64,000 nucleotides of DNA from an uncultured Aquimarina sp. GTDB taxonomy: Bacteria; Bacteroidota; Bacteroidia; Flavobacteriales; Flavobacteriaceae. Of the stretch, positions 17,263 to 26,900 are shown piece after piece. The position numbers and the translations under genes are program-made. How positions within the stretch are numbered: the first letter of the stretch is position 1; each line of letters begins with the position of its first letter. The stretch covers positions 48,056 to 112,055 of the forward strand of contig CANMKX010000016.1 of the NCBI GenBank assembly GCA_947498595.1. The letters run 5' to 3'. Under the pieces are notes generated by a model. It saw only the letters and a program-made list of their open reading frames with translations, had not been told where the DNA came from and did not search any database.

Positions 17263-19041
17263 TTACATACGATTTGGTACTTGAATCCCCATCAATCCAA
17301 ATGCAGACTTTATAGTTTCTCCGACTACCTTAGATAATTGTACTCTAAATATTTTTTCGCTATCTGAATCGGCTCCAAATATGGATACATTTTGAAAAAA
17401 AGAGTTGTAACCTTTAACTAAATCATATGTATAATTCGCTATCACTGCTGGGCTTTGATTCTTAGCAGCATATTGTATTATTTCTGGATAAAGAATCAAT
17501 TGTTTAATTAATTCTCTTTCCTTTTCATGTAATTTTAGTCCAGTTGAGTCCTTTTCTAAATCAAAATCAGCTTTTCTTAATATAGCTTGGATACGTGCAT
17601 ATGTATACTGAATAAACGGCCCTGTATTCCCTTGAAAATCGACAGATTCCTCTGGATTAAACAAGATTCTTTTCTTTGGATCAACCTTTAATATATAATA
17701 TTTAAGTGCTCCTAATCCAATAATATTATATACATCTTCTTTTTCTTCATTAGAATATCCTTCTAACTTTCCTAATTCTTTAGATATAGATTTAGCTGTA
17801 GTAGCCATTTCTACAATAAGATCATCTGCATCGACAACTGTACCTTCTCTACTCTTCATCTTACCACTAGGTAAATCTACCATTCCATAACTTAAATGAT
17901 GTAGATGCTCTGCCCAAGAGTATCCTAATTTCTTTAGAATTAAAAATAAAACTTTAAAATGATAATCTTGCTCATTACCAACTGTATAAATCATTCCTCC
18001 AACATCTGGATTATCTTTTACACGTTGTATTGCAGTACCTATATCCTGTGTCATATATACTGCTGTACCATCACTTCTTAAAACTAGTTTTTCATCTAAT
18101 CCTTCATCAGTCAAATCACACCAAACAGATCCATCTCCCTTTTTAAAGAAAACACCTTTCTGTAATCCTTCTTCAATATTATCTTTTCCTAATAAATATG
18201 TATTACTTTCATAATAATAACTATCAAAATCAACTCCTAAGGCCTTATATGTCTTTTCAAACCCTTCATATACCCATCCATTCATTTTTCTCCATAAAGC
18301 AACAACATCTTCATCTCCTGATTCCCATTTACGAAGCATTTCTTGAGCTTCTAATAAGATAGGTGCTATCTTTTTAGCTTCTTCTTCTGTATTTCCTTTT
18401 TCTATAAGCGTAGCAATTTCTTCTTTATAAACTTTATCAAATTTCACATAATAGTTTCCTACTAGCTTATCTCCTTTTAAGCCTGTATTTTCTGGAGTTT
18501 CGTTATTTCCAAATCGTTGCCAAGCAATCATTGATTTACAAATATGAATCCCTCTATCATTTATAATTTGAGTTTTATAAACTTTCTTTCCACTTGCTTT
18601 AATAATTTCAGCTACGGCATATCCTAACAAATTATTTCTAATATGTCCTAAATGTAATGGCTTATTTGTATTAGGAGATGAATATTCTACCATTACTGAG
18701 GTGTCATCAACCTTTGGAGTAACGAAACCATATTTTTCTTCTTTTCTTATTTCTTGAAAATACTTTACATAATAGGTATCTGAAATAACTAAATTAAGAA
18801 ATCCTTTTACAACGTTATATCCTGAAATTTCTTCAACATGATCTTCCAAATACTTACCAATTGCTTCTCCAATTTGAACAGGATTACCTTTAACCACCCG
18901 TAACATAGGAAAAACAACAACAGTTACATCTCCTTCAAACTCTTTACGAGTAGCTTGAAATTCTACCGATGCTAGTGTAGCATTATATAGCTCTTTAATA
19001 GCTGTTTTAACATGTACCGAAATAGTTTCTTGTAAAATCAT
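17263..19041 (-). CDS. argS: Arginyl-tRNA synthetase
   Basis: The 592-residue class I synthetase charges tRNA-Arg. It has the N-terminal additional domain (1-105), the HIGH-type motif HLGH within PNTNKPLHLGHIRNN, and the catalytic core. A GKMKSREG segment stands in the KMSKS position, and the C-terminal anticodon-binding domain (DALR) begins near 470. Length is normal. It has its own terminator and a TATCTTTG element 20 bases upstream. Confidence 0.97.
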   Translation of the reverse strand: MILQETISVHVKTAIKELYNATLASVEFQATRKEFEGDVTVVVFPMLRVVKGNPVQIGEAIGKYLEDHVEEISGYNVVKGFLNLVISDTYYVKYFQEIRKEEKYGFVTPKVDDTSVMVEYSSPNTNKPLHLGHIRNNLLGYAVAEIIKASGKKVYKTQIINDRGIHICKSMIAWQRFGNNETPENTGLKGDKLVGNYYVKFDKVYKEEIATLIEKGNTEEEAKKIAPILLEAQEMLRKWESGDEDVVALWRKMNGWVYEGFEKTYKALGVDFDSYYYESNTYLLGKDNIEEGLQKGVFFKKGDGSVWCDLTDEGLDEKLVLRSDGTAVYMTQDIGTAIQRVKDNPDVGGMIYTVGNEQDYHFKVLFLILKKLGYSWAEHLHHLSYGMVDLPSGKMKSREGTVVDADDLIVEMATTAKSISKELGKLEGYSNEEKEDVYNIIGLGALKYYILKVDPKKRILFNPEESVDFQGNTGPFIQYTYARIQAILRKADFDLEKDSTGLKLHEKERELIKQLILYPEIIQYAAKNQSPAVIANYTYDLVKGYNSFFQNVSIFGADSDSEKIFRVQLSKVVGETIKSAFGLMGIQVPNRM

Positions 19042-19060
19042 TTTTCAAAAATTTAAGCTG

Positions 19061-19068
19061 CAAAGATA
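19061..19068 (-). promoter_or_regulatory. Candidate -7 element for argS
   Basis: TATCTTTG on the minus strand, 20 bases before the ATG, matches TAnnTTTG. The matching -33 box is not evident. Confidence 0.4.
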
Positions 19069-19129
19069 ATAGAATTTAAATCTCTTTCTATTACTCAATT
19101 ATTATAATTTTAAATAGATTTTCACTCAT

Positions 19130-19161
19130 AAAAAAAGCCTTATCACTTCTGTAATAAGGCT
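19130..19161 (-). terminator. Intrinsic terminator after the Rrf2 gene
   Basis: A stem AGCCTTAT with ATAAGGCT (10-base loop) is followed by six T on the minus strand, 20 bases after the stop of the Rrf2-family gene. Confidence 0.8.
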
Positions 19162-19181
19162 CTAATTTTTAAAGCAAAATT

Positions 19182-19592
19182 TTAATCTATATAGTTTGCT
19201 AATGTTTTATGTTCTAATACTCTTAAAGTATTATCTCGTACCTCTATCATTAATTGATGTACAGTACATGCATCTTCATCTGGGCAATCGTCACATTTTT
19301 CATAAAAATTAAGACTTACACAAGGTAGCATTGCTATTGGTCCTTCTAATACTCTAATTACTGATGCCATAGAAATATCTTCTGGCTTTTTTATTAGGTA
19401 ATATCCTCCTCCTTTTCCTTTCTTTGAGCCTAAAAAACCTGTTTTTTTAAGACTTAATAATATACTTTCAAGGAATTTCTGAGATATATTTTCACTTTTA
19501 GCAATTTCAGAGATCAAAACTGGATTCGTGCAGTCTTTTCTAGCAATATAAGTTAATGCTTTTAGTCCGTATTTCGTTTTTTTTGATAGCAT
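19182..19592 (-). CDS. Rrf2-family transcriptional regulator, possible Fe-S sensor
   Basis: The 136-residue protein has a winged-helix domain (about 2-80, with KYGLKALTYIA and GGGYYL motifs). Cysteines follow in the pattern PC-x8-C-x2-C-x5-C-x2-H. The last C-x5-C-x2-H equals the iron-sulfur ligand spacing of IscR, so binding of an Fe-S cluster is plausible. The gene lies nine bases after ctlX, suggesting it is co-transcribed with it. It could sense redox state, cysteine or nitric oxide; the target is not visible. Confidence 0.85.
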   Translation of the reverse strand: MLSKKTKYGLKALTYIARKDCTNPVLISEIAKSENISQKFLESILLSLKKTGFLGSKKGKGGGYYLIKKPEDISMASVIRVLEGPIAMLPCVSLNFYEKCDDCPDEDACTVHQLMIEVRDNTLRVLEHKTLANYID

Positions 19593-19601
19593 TCGACTAA
19601 T

Positions 19602-20534
19602 TTACACTTTTTTTGGTAAAAATACTTCTGACATCATACACCGAGCACTCCCTCCTCCACTGGTTTCGATCGTAGTTAAATCACTACTTAAAATTTCACT
19701 GTATTTTTCTATTTTTTTTACCTGATCCTGAGTCAAACTTTTACGTGCAGCATCACTCATCACTAAATATTCTTTTTCAAAGGCTCCTTTAACTTGCAAC
19801 ATATTTCCTGCAAATTGGTGCATTTGCGCTTCTGTTATTTTTATAATCTCTTTTTCACTTTCTTTTAAATGACTGATTACATTTTTCTTTTCTTTTTTAT
19901 CATCTATAGCATCAAGGCAAATAACTGCAAATTGTTTCCCTAAACACATCATTACATTGGTATGATAAATTTGAACTCTCTTATTTTCTACTGTTTGATT
20001 TGCAATAAATATTACAGGTGTATATTCAAAATCTTCACAAAACTCTATAAAAAGATCTTCATCAGCTCTAGCAGACAATGCACAATAAGCTCTTCTGTTT
20101 TCTCTATCTAATAATAAACTACCAGTACCTTCTAAAAAAATGCCTTCTTCTTCAGCTGATGTATAATCTACTATATCTTTTATAACGAACCCTTTATTTT
20201 CTATAGTTTCTAGAATATCTTCTCGTCGTTCTTGTCTCCTATTTTCTGCAAACATTGGATACACACCTACGGTACCATTTTCATGGAAGCTAATCCAATT
20301 ATTAGGGAAAAGAGCGTCAGGTGTATCTGTTGAATTCGTATCCTCTATTACAATAACCTCAACTCCAACTTTACGCAGTTTTGAGACAAACGCATCAAAT
20401 TCTTCTTGAGCTTTTGTATTAATATCACTTTTAGTAACTACTTCTTTCTGAAAATAATTATTTACTGAAGTCTGTTCGTTCATTCTAAATGATACCGGTC
20501 GTACCATTAAAATTGTATTGGTTATTTGTTGCAT
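19602..20534 (-). CDS. ctlX: CtlX-type citrulline/arginine deiminase-related hydrolase
   Basis: The 310-residue protein belongs to the guanidino-group-modifying (amidinotransferase) superfamily. The FPNNWISF motif (about residue 78) and the C-terminal catalytic cysteine in GGGSARCMMSE are present. CtlX in Francisella is linked to citrulline use; relatives hydrolyse arginine or dimethylarginine. The gene follows an arginase-family gene by 92 bases and precedes the Rrf2 gene. Which substrate is used cannot be told from sequence alone. Confidence 0.8.
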   Translation of the reverse strand: MQQITNTILMVRPVSFRMNEQTSVNNYFQKEVVTKSDINTKAQEEFDAFVSKLRKVGVEVIVIEDTNSTDTPDALFPNNWISFHENGTVGVYPMFAENRRQERREDILETIENKGFVIKDIVDYTSAEEEGIFLEGTGSLLLDRENRRAYCALSARADEDLFIEFCEDFEYTPVIFIANQTVENKRVQIYHTNVMMCLGKQFAVICLDAIDDKKEKKNVISHLKESEKEIIKITEAQMHQFAGNMLQVKGAFEKEYLVMSDAARKSLTQDQVKKIEKYSEILSSDLTTIETSGGGSARCMMSEVFLPKKV

Positions 20535-20552
20535 AAGAATTGATCTAAAACA

Positions 20553-20584
20553 ACAAAACTACAGAATATATTCTATAGTTTTGT
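20553..20584. promoter_or_regulatory. Palindrome between the arginase-family gene and ctlX
   Basis: A 32-base inverted repeat (ACAAAACTACAGAATA / TATTCTATAGTTTTGT, one mismatched pair) lies 19 bases before the ctlX ATG. On the minus strand it contains TAGTTTTG, a match to the -7 consensus. It may be a terminator for the arginase-family gene, the ctlX promoter, or a repressor site overlapping it, possibly for the Rrf2 protein encoded next door. Confidence 0.5.
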
Positions 20585-20626
20585 TTCGTTTGTATGTCTC
20601 AGGTTAAATATTTTATTTCAATAAAT

Positions 20627-21580
20627 CTACCCTTGTATAATTGCTGTTACTTCATTTAAAATTTCGAATGCTGTTTCTGCCATTTTATTTCCTTTAAAAT
20701 CTAATAACGGATTAACCTCAACAAATTCTAAACATGCTATTTTTTGACTTTCTGTAAACATTTTAATCATTGCTACAATCTCATCTGGATCAAACCCTTT
20801 TGGTACTGGAGTACCTGTTCCATATGAAACCATATCACAATCCATTGCATCTACATCAAAAGATATGTAAATAACATCACTATTAGATAATTTCTCTAAC
20901 GCCTCATTTACACAAACGTCTAGTCCTCTATAACGTACTTCTGCTACTTTATAGTTTTTTATCCCTAAACGTTCTATTTGATCATCTTCTGGTTGTTCTG
21001 TATCTCGAACTCCAAAATAAACAACATCTTCTGCTAGAACTTTTGCTCCAGAAGTTCCAATGTTTTTCATTTTCTCCCAAGATTCGTATGTCTCTTGAGA
21101 AATGTCATTTATTTTATTTTCCAAATTATCATTACTCAACGCTGCCGCTAATGGCATACCGTGAATATTTCCTGAAGGTGATGTATATGGCGAATGTATA
21201 TCTGCATGCGCATCAATCCAAATCACTCCTACTCTTTTCTCAGGGTTAGCAGCTTTAATTCCACTTATCGTTCCTAAAGCTGAAGAATGATCTCCAGACA
21301 AGACTATTGGAAAAAAACCTTCATCTAATCCATTTTTAACATGCTCGCTTAAACGAGTACATTGCCCTAATACACTACCGATACGTTTTGCAAATGAATT
21401 ATTTACTTTATTATAAATAGATTCATTTTCTGTAATAACATCTTCGAATTCAAATTGATTAAAATAATCATTATTAGCGTTAATAGCTGCTATTTCCATT
21501 GCATCTATTCCCATATCAGAGCCTCTAGTTCCCGCTCCAACATCTGATCTATTTTTGATAATCTTAATTTTTTTCATCAC
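20627..21580 (-). CDS. Arginase/agmatinase/formimidoylglutamase family hydrolase
   Basis: The 317-residue ureohydrolase has the binuclear manganese motifs: GDHSSALG, WIDAHADIH and SFDVDAMDCD, with the GTGTPVPKG loop following. It would release urea from arginine to give ornithine, or act on agmatine or formimidoylglutamate. Adjacent ctlX suggests arginine catabolism. It is the first gene after the citrate synthase terminator. Which ureohydrolase subtype applies is uncertain. Confidence 0.88.
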   Translation of the reverse strand: MMKKIKIIKNRSDVGAGTRGSDMGIDAMEIAAINANNDYFNQFEFEDVITENESIYNKVNNSFAKRIGSVLGQCTRLSEHVKNGLDEGFFPIVLSGDHSSALGTISGIKAANPEKRVGVIWIDAHADIHSPYTSPSGNIHGMPLAAALSNDNLENKINDISQETYESWEKMKNIGTSGAKVLAEDVVYFGVRDTEQPEDDQIERLGIKNYKVAEVRYRGLDVCVNEALEKLSNSDVIYISFDVDAMDCDMVSYGTGTPVPKGFDPDEIVAMIKMFTESQKIACLEFVEVNPLLDFKGNKMAETAFEILNEVTAIIQG

Positions 21581-21590
21581 GTATATTTAC

Positions 21591-21624
21591 AAAAAAAATG
21601 TCATTTAAAATTAAATGACATTTT
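21591..21624 (-). terminator. Intrinsic terminator after citrate synthase
   Basis: A perfect 14-bp stem (AAAATGTCATTTAA with its complement) is followed by a run of T on the minus strand, nine bases after the gltA stop. It lies just before the start of the arginase-family gene (21580). Confidence 0.88.
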
Positions 21625-21632
21625 CATTATTA

Positions 21633-22919
21633 TTATCTGTTTTTTATATCTTCAAATTCTCTATGATTTGCTCCTGTATAAATTTGCCTTGGTCGTCCAA
21701 TTGGCTCTTTACGCATGCGCATTTCTTTCCATTGTGCTATCCATCCTGGCAATCTACCTAAAGCAAACATTACTGTGAACATTTCAACAGGAATTCCCAT
21801 TGCTCTATAGATTATTCCTGAGTAAAAATCTACATTTGGATATAATTTACGTTTCACAAAGTAATCATCGTTTAAAGCCTCTTGTTCTAATCCTTTTGCT
21901 ATATCTAAAATTGGATCTTGAACACCTAGATTTGACAATACTTCATTTGCTGATACTTTAATGATTTTTGCTCTAGGGTCAAAGTTTTTATAAACTCTAT
22001 GCCCGAATCCCATTAAACGGAATGGATCTTCTTTATCCTTAGCTTTCCCCATATACTTTTTAGTATCTCCACCATCTTCTTTGATAGCTTCTAACATTTC
22101 AAGTACTGCTTGGTTTGCTCCTCCATGAAGTGGCCCCCATAAAGCAGAGATTCCTGCTGATAAAGATGCAAATAAACCTGCATGTGATGATCCTACAATA
22201 CGCACTGTAGATGTTGAGCAATTTTGCTCATGATCAGCATGAAGGATTAATAATTTATCTAAAGCGTCATTTACAATCTTATTTGCTTCATAGCTTTTAT
22301 TAGGCTTTGAAAACATCATTTTATGTAAGTTTTCAACATATCCTAGAGAACTATCTCCATAATCTAGAGGCAAACTCAATCTTTTTCTCATAGTCCAAGC
22401 TGCCAATACTGGAAACTTAGCCATTATTTTTACAATTGCATTGTACATCGCTTCCTCTGAGTCTACATCTACAGAAGTCGGGTTAAAAGCTATTAATGCG
22501 CTTGTCAATGAAGATAAAACTCCCATTGGGTGAGCTGTTTTTGGAAAACCATCCAAAATCTTCTTCATTTCCTCATCTACGTGAGATTCTGCTTTAATAT
22601 CAGTATCAAATTTTTCTAATTGTGCTTTTGTAGGTAATTCTCCAAAAATTAATAAATATGCTACTTCTAAAAAGTCAGCTTTTTCTGCAAGATCTTCAAT
22701 AGCATATCCTCGATAACGTAAAATACCTTGTTCCCCATCTAAATACGTAATTGCACTCTCGCAACTTCCTGTATTTTTATACCCAGGATCAATTGTAATG
22801 ATTCCATCTGTAGCTCCTCTCAAAGCTTTGATATCAATTCCCAATTCATTTTCTGTTCCTTCGATAATAGGAAACTCATATTTTTTGCCGTCTACCTCTA
22901 ATGTTGCTATCTTTGACAT
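21633..22919 (-). CDS. gltA: Citrate synthase
   Basis: The 428-residue enzyme condenses acetyl-CoA and oxaloacetate, the entry step of the TCA cycle. Motifs include HADHEQNCSTSTVR, GPLHGGANQAVLEML with the catalytic histidine, GFGHRVYKNFDPRA with the second histidine, and the aspartate in NVDFYSG. Length and the N-terminal extension fit the hexameric, NADH-sensitive bacterial type. It is transcribed alone. Confidence 0.97.
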   Translation of the reverse strand: MSKIATLEVDGKKYEFPIIEGTENELGIDIKALRGATDGIITIDPGYKNTGSCESAITYLDGEQGILRYRGYAIEDLAEKADFLEVAYLLIFGELPTKAQLEKFDTDIKAESHVDEEMKKILDGFPKTAHPMGVLSSLTSALIAFNPTSVDVDSEEAMYNAIVKIMAKFPVLAAWTMRKRLSLPLDYGDSSLGYVENLHKMMFSKPNKSYEANKIVNDALDKLLILHADHEQNCSTSTVRIVGSSHAGLFASLSAGISALWGPLHGGANQAVLEMLEAIKEDGGDTKKYMGKAKDKEDPFRLMGFGHRVYKNFDPRAKIIKVSANEVLSNLGVQDPILDIAKGLEQEALNDDYFVKRKLYPNVDFYSGIIYRAMGIPVEMFTVMFALGRLPGWIAQWKEMRMRKEPIGRPRQIYTGANHREFEDIKNR

Positions 22920-23078
22920 ATGTGTTTTTGAATTTTTATTAAATTTCGGTCTGCTAAATTACGAAATATACTGTTAACATCTTATTAATCGAAGTATCAA
23001 TTTAACCCTTACAATTCTACCTCATAATATATTTCTTATTTTTTTGTTAAACACTTTACAAACAAGGATTTCAAGCAA

Positions 23079-23117
23079 AAAAAAAACGAATGCAATTTTT
23101 AAAAAATCCAATTCGTT
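23079..23117 (-). terminator. Intrinsic terminator after the T9SS-sorted protein gene
   Basis: An imperfect 15-bp stem (ACGAATGCAATTTTT with AAAAAATCCAATTCGT) is followed by about ten T on the minus strand. It ends the two-gene surface-protein operon 31 bases after the stop. Confidence 0.8.
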
Positions 23118-23147
23118 CATTTATTATTTCAATTCTTATCCAATACT

Positions 23148-23969
23148 TTATTTAATTACAAAGCGTTTTCTTATAACTCCTTCTGATGCTTTTAATTCTA
23201 TTAAATAGATTCCTGCTTCCAATTTTGAGATATCCATAAACATTTTAAATACTTGATTTACATCTCTTGATTTTACAACTTCTCTTCCTCTTATATCTTT
23301 TATTTCAATTTTCCCATTAGATATTCCTTGAGGTAATTCAATCTCAAATTGCCCTTCATTTGGGTTTGGTATTATTCTAAACTGAGAGATTTGAAAATCA
23401 GTTATGGCTAGTGGTTCAAAAACATACAATGTAGTTCTTGTTAATCCATTATAATAATCACTTTCTCCTGCTCCATTATTAGGATCTAATTGTACTATAT
23501 TACCATTTACGATACCATTTGTGTTTAATATCGTAGCTATCGAATCATTATTATCTAAAATTGCTATCGTACCAGATTCTGGCATAGATGTTACTCTAAA
23601 AGTGACTAAACCAAATCGTTCTCCTATTATATGCGAAAAAGTAACATTACTAGGGTCTGAGGTTATATAATAATAATCTTTTGTACCATCACCTATTCCT
23701 CCCGAAGATAATGCATCTGCATCAACCGTTCCTCCTACCGACCATCCTGAACCTAAAATATCAGCAAAAACACCTATCGTATTCTCTCTTTCTAACAAAA
23801 TCATGAAACTTGCTTGAGCAAAAATTGCATCCGTTGCATCTGTAGAGGGATGTGCATAAATAGTAAATAAATATTGATCACTTTCGTCTTGTACTAACTC
23901 TAAATTATATGCTTGCCCATATAAAAGGCTATTCAATAGAACTAGCATTAATAGCATTTTTTTCTTCAT
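23148..23969 (-). CDS. Small secreted protein with T9SS type A sorting domain, cohesin-like body
   Basis: The 273-residue protein has a signal peptide (1-20, ending LLYGQA). A beta-rich domain (about 21-175) with FASFM-type and RFGLVTFRVTSMPESGTIAI patterns resembles cohesin-like folds. A T9SS C-terminal sorting domain (about 190-273) carries PNPNEGQFEIE, IKDIRGREV, LEAGIYLIEL and KRFVIK. The T9SS would export it across the outer membrane and attach it to the surface. It follows the giant repeat gene by 13 bases. A role as surface anchor for that protein is inferred from the pairing. Confidence 0.8.
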   Translation of the reverse strand: MKKKMLLMLVLLNSLLYGQAYNLELVQDESDQYLFTIYAHPSTDATDAIFAQASFMILLERENTIGVFADILGSGWSVGGTVDADALSSGGIGDGTKDYYYITSDPSNVTFSHIIGERFGLVTFRVTSMPESGTIAILDNNDSIATILNTNGIVNGNIVQLDPNNGAGESDYYNGLTRTTLYVFEPLAITDFQISQFRIIPNPNEGQFEIELPQGISNGKIEIKDIRGREVVKSRDVNQVFKMFMDISKLEAGIYLIELKASEGVIRKRFVIK

Positions 23970-23982
23970 ACTCCTTCTTTAA

Positions 23983-26900
23983 TTATGGTAATTGTTGCAT
24001 TATTATATATAGTAATGTATCAAATCCATTACTAGGGTGGTTCAATATATTACGTCTTAAAAGTAGCGGATCATTTTCTGCTCCAAATAGGATAGACTCT
24101 CCATCTAAATATAAATCACTATTAATATACCCTCTTGGTTTATATAGCAAGGTGTTAAAAATATTGGATGTATCTGATAAGATTTGATTTCTTAAATAAA
24201 GTAATTCATTTGTTGGTCCAAATAGAATTACTTTCCCATCATTATTCATATCACCTGCCCACATACCTAATTTTCCTGAAGGCATTCCTTCTCTGGTTTG
24301 TGCATTAATTCCATAAGTTAATTGCGTTCCATCTCTAAAATCTAGCAAAGTATTTATAATCGATAGGTTTACAGTTGAAGCTGTCATTACTCCAAGATGG
24401 TTTCTATGTTTAATTGAAACGTAATAATCTCCAGGAGGAGCCATGATTTCTATCTCTTGACTTTTTGATTCATCTATAATATCTCCGTCACGCTGTAGTA
24501 ATGCCGACCTTTGGTTTATCACAATAGTATTATCTGATGCGCTTCGCAATTCTATTAAAATCCAATCTACTATATCATTCTTATTATCTACTTCAGATTC
24601 AAATATAGTTGCATCAACTGTAAGTCCATCCTCATACGGAGAAGTTAATGGCAAATAATTCAATTGCCTTAAATCATCTCTCATTAATTCATCAGAAGTA
24701 TTGAGCATAGCTCCTTGTAAAAATATTTTTGGTGATACTTTTACTATATTCTGAGTTACATTTACCGTGAAATTATAGGTCGTTATTAAAGATCCACAAC
24801 CGATAATGTCATATACTATACTCACAGTATAAATTCCAGAATCTAGTATCTGAATGTTATTAGATATTACTATTTGTGTACCTGATGCTACATAGTTATT
24901 GGGACCTGTCCAATTTACTATTCCGTTTAGGTTTTCTCCTAGCCTGAGTTCTAATTTATTTCCTTCACCTACATCTATAGCAGCAGCAACATTATCTATA
25001 AAAAGTGAATCGTTTATACTTGTTTCAAAATGTTGCGTCAAATTGGGTGATTGAATAGTTATATTCTTGGTTACAATCAACTCGCAAGTATTTATTATTT
25101 CATAAGAGACCATATATACCCCTGGCAAACTATTTTCTAAATCTATTTCTCCTGTCGTTTCATCAATAGTAAGCCCTATCGTACTACTAAATTCTCCTCC
25201 TACCGCTCCTGTTATTATTGGAATAGGATTTGCATCTAATTGACAATAAACTGCTGATGGGTAATTAAAATCAGAGACAATACTAGGTTTTATTTCTATA
25301 GAAACATTTTCGGTAGCATTACATAATCCATTTGTTACAGTATATGTTATTTGATGAATCCCAACAGGACTGTTATCTAAATTTATTTCTCCCGTTAATA
25401 CATCCAAAAACACTATTCCAGTAGCATTACTAAAAATACCTCCTGTTGTTCCTGTTATTGTTGGGATTGGATTAATTCCTTCTTCACAATATAATATAGC
25501 ATCATACACAAAACTTGCTTCTACTATTTCGTTAATTGTTATATTTTGTGTTGTAGAATCATTACAGGCTCCTAAAGTTTGATATGTTATCTCATAAATT
25601 CCTGCCACACTTTCGCTTATATCAATAACTCCTGATGTACTATCGATCATTAATCCTACAGTACTACTAAATTCTCCTCCTGTAGTTCCTGTTATTATTG
25701 GTACAGGATCATTCATATTTTTACAATATGCGTTTGCATCATAGGTAAATGCTGCTATTTCTCTAGGTATAATTGTTATATTTTTTGAAAACGTTTTAGT
25801 ACACGTTCCGTTATTAACCGTGTATCTAATTTGATGAATCCCAGGTGTACTTGCATTTAAATCTATAAGTCCTGTACTAGCATTTAGAAAAACAACACCT
25901 GTATTATTAGTAAAAACTCCTCCTGCAACTCCAGTAACTGTAGCAATAGGATTAACTTCATCACTACAATATTCATCTTTATCATATATAAAACTAGCAT
26001 CTGGAACGTTATCTATATTTACTATTTGAGATATACTATCAATGCACGTTCCTATTGTTGTATATGTAATAGTATACGCCCCTGGAACACTCTCGCTTAC
26101 ATCAATTTTGCCAGACATATCATTTATCATTATTCCTACAGAACTACTAAATTGCCCTCCTGTAGTACCTGTTATCATCGGTACAGGATCTGTTCCAGTA
26201 ATACAATACGATGTTGCTGAGTAATTAAACATTGCAACATCTCTCGGATTTATTGTTATAGTATCAATTAATGTTTCATTACAAATTCCATTATTAACTG
26301 TGTAGTTTATTTCATGTGTTCCTAAAGGACTTTCACTAAGGTTTATTTCTCCAGTAGATACATTTATAAAAATGATTCCTGTTGCATTACTAAAAACACC
26401 TCCAGGCGTCCCTGTTATTGTTGGTATTGGATCAATATCATCTATACAATATATTGGTGTTGGATATGCAAAACTAGAATCTACTGCAGCATCAATAGTT
26501 ATACTTTGTGTTGTTATGTCTACACAAGTGTTGGTTGTAGTATATGTAATCGTATATGTTCCTGCGGTACTGGTATCTAAATCTATTTCTCCTGTAATAT
26601 TATCTATAACTAACCCTGTTGTACTACTAAACTGTCCTCCGATTGTTCCCGTTATTGTCGGCACTGGATCTATTTCTGCTTGACAATAAGTGGTCATATC
26701 ATAATTAAATTCTGCTAGATCTCTTTGAAAAACATTTATTGTAAAAGATGAACTTTCTTGACAAACCCCATTAGTTACCGTATAAATTATCTCATGCATT
26801 CCTACTGAACTAGCACTTAAATCTATACTTCCTGTTGAGGCATTTAAAAATACAATTCCTGTAATATTACTAAAAACACCCCCCATTGTTCCTGTTATTG

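Noticed and set aside
26026..26683. Open frames on the plus strand inside the repeat gene
   Set aside because: They follow the repeat period and only mirror the minus-strand coding sequence; no start context or family resemblance.
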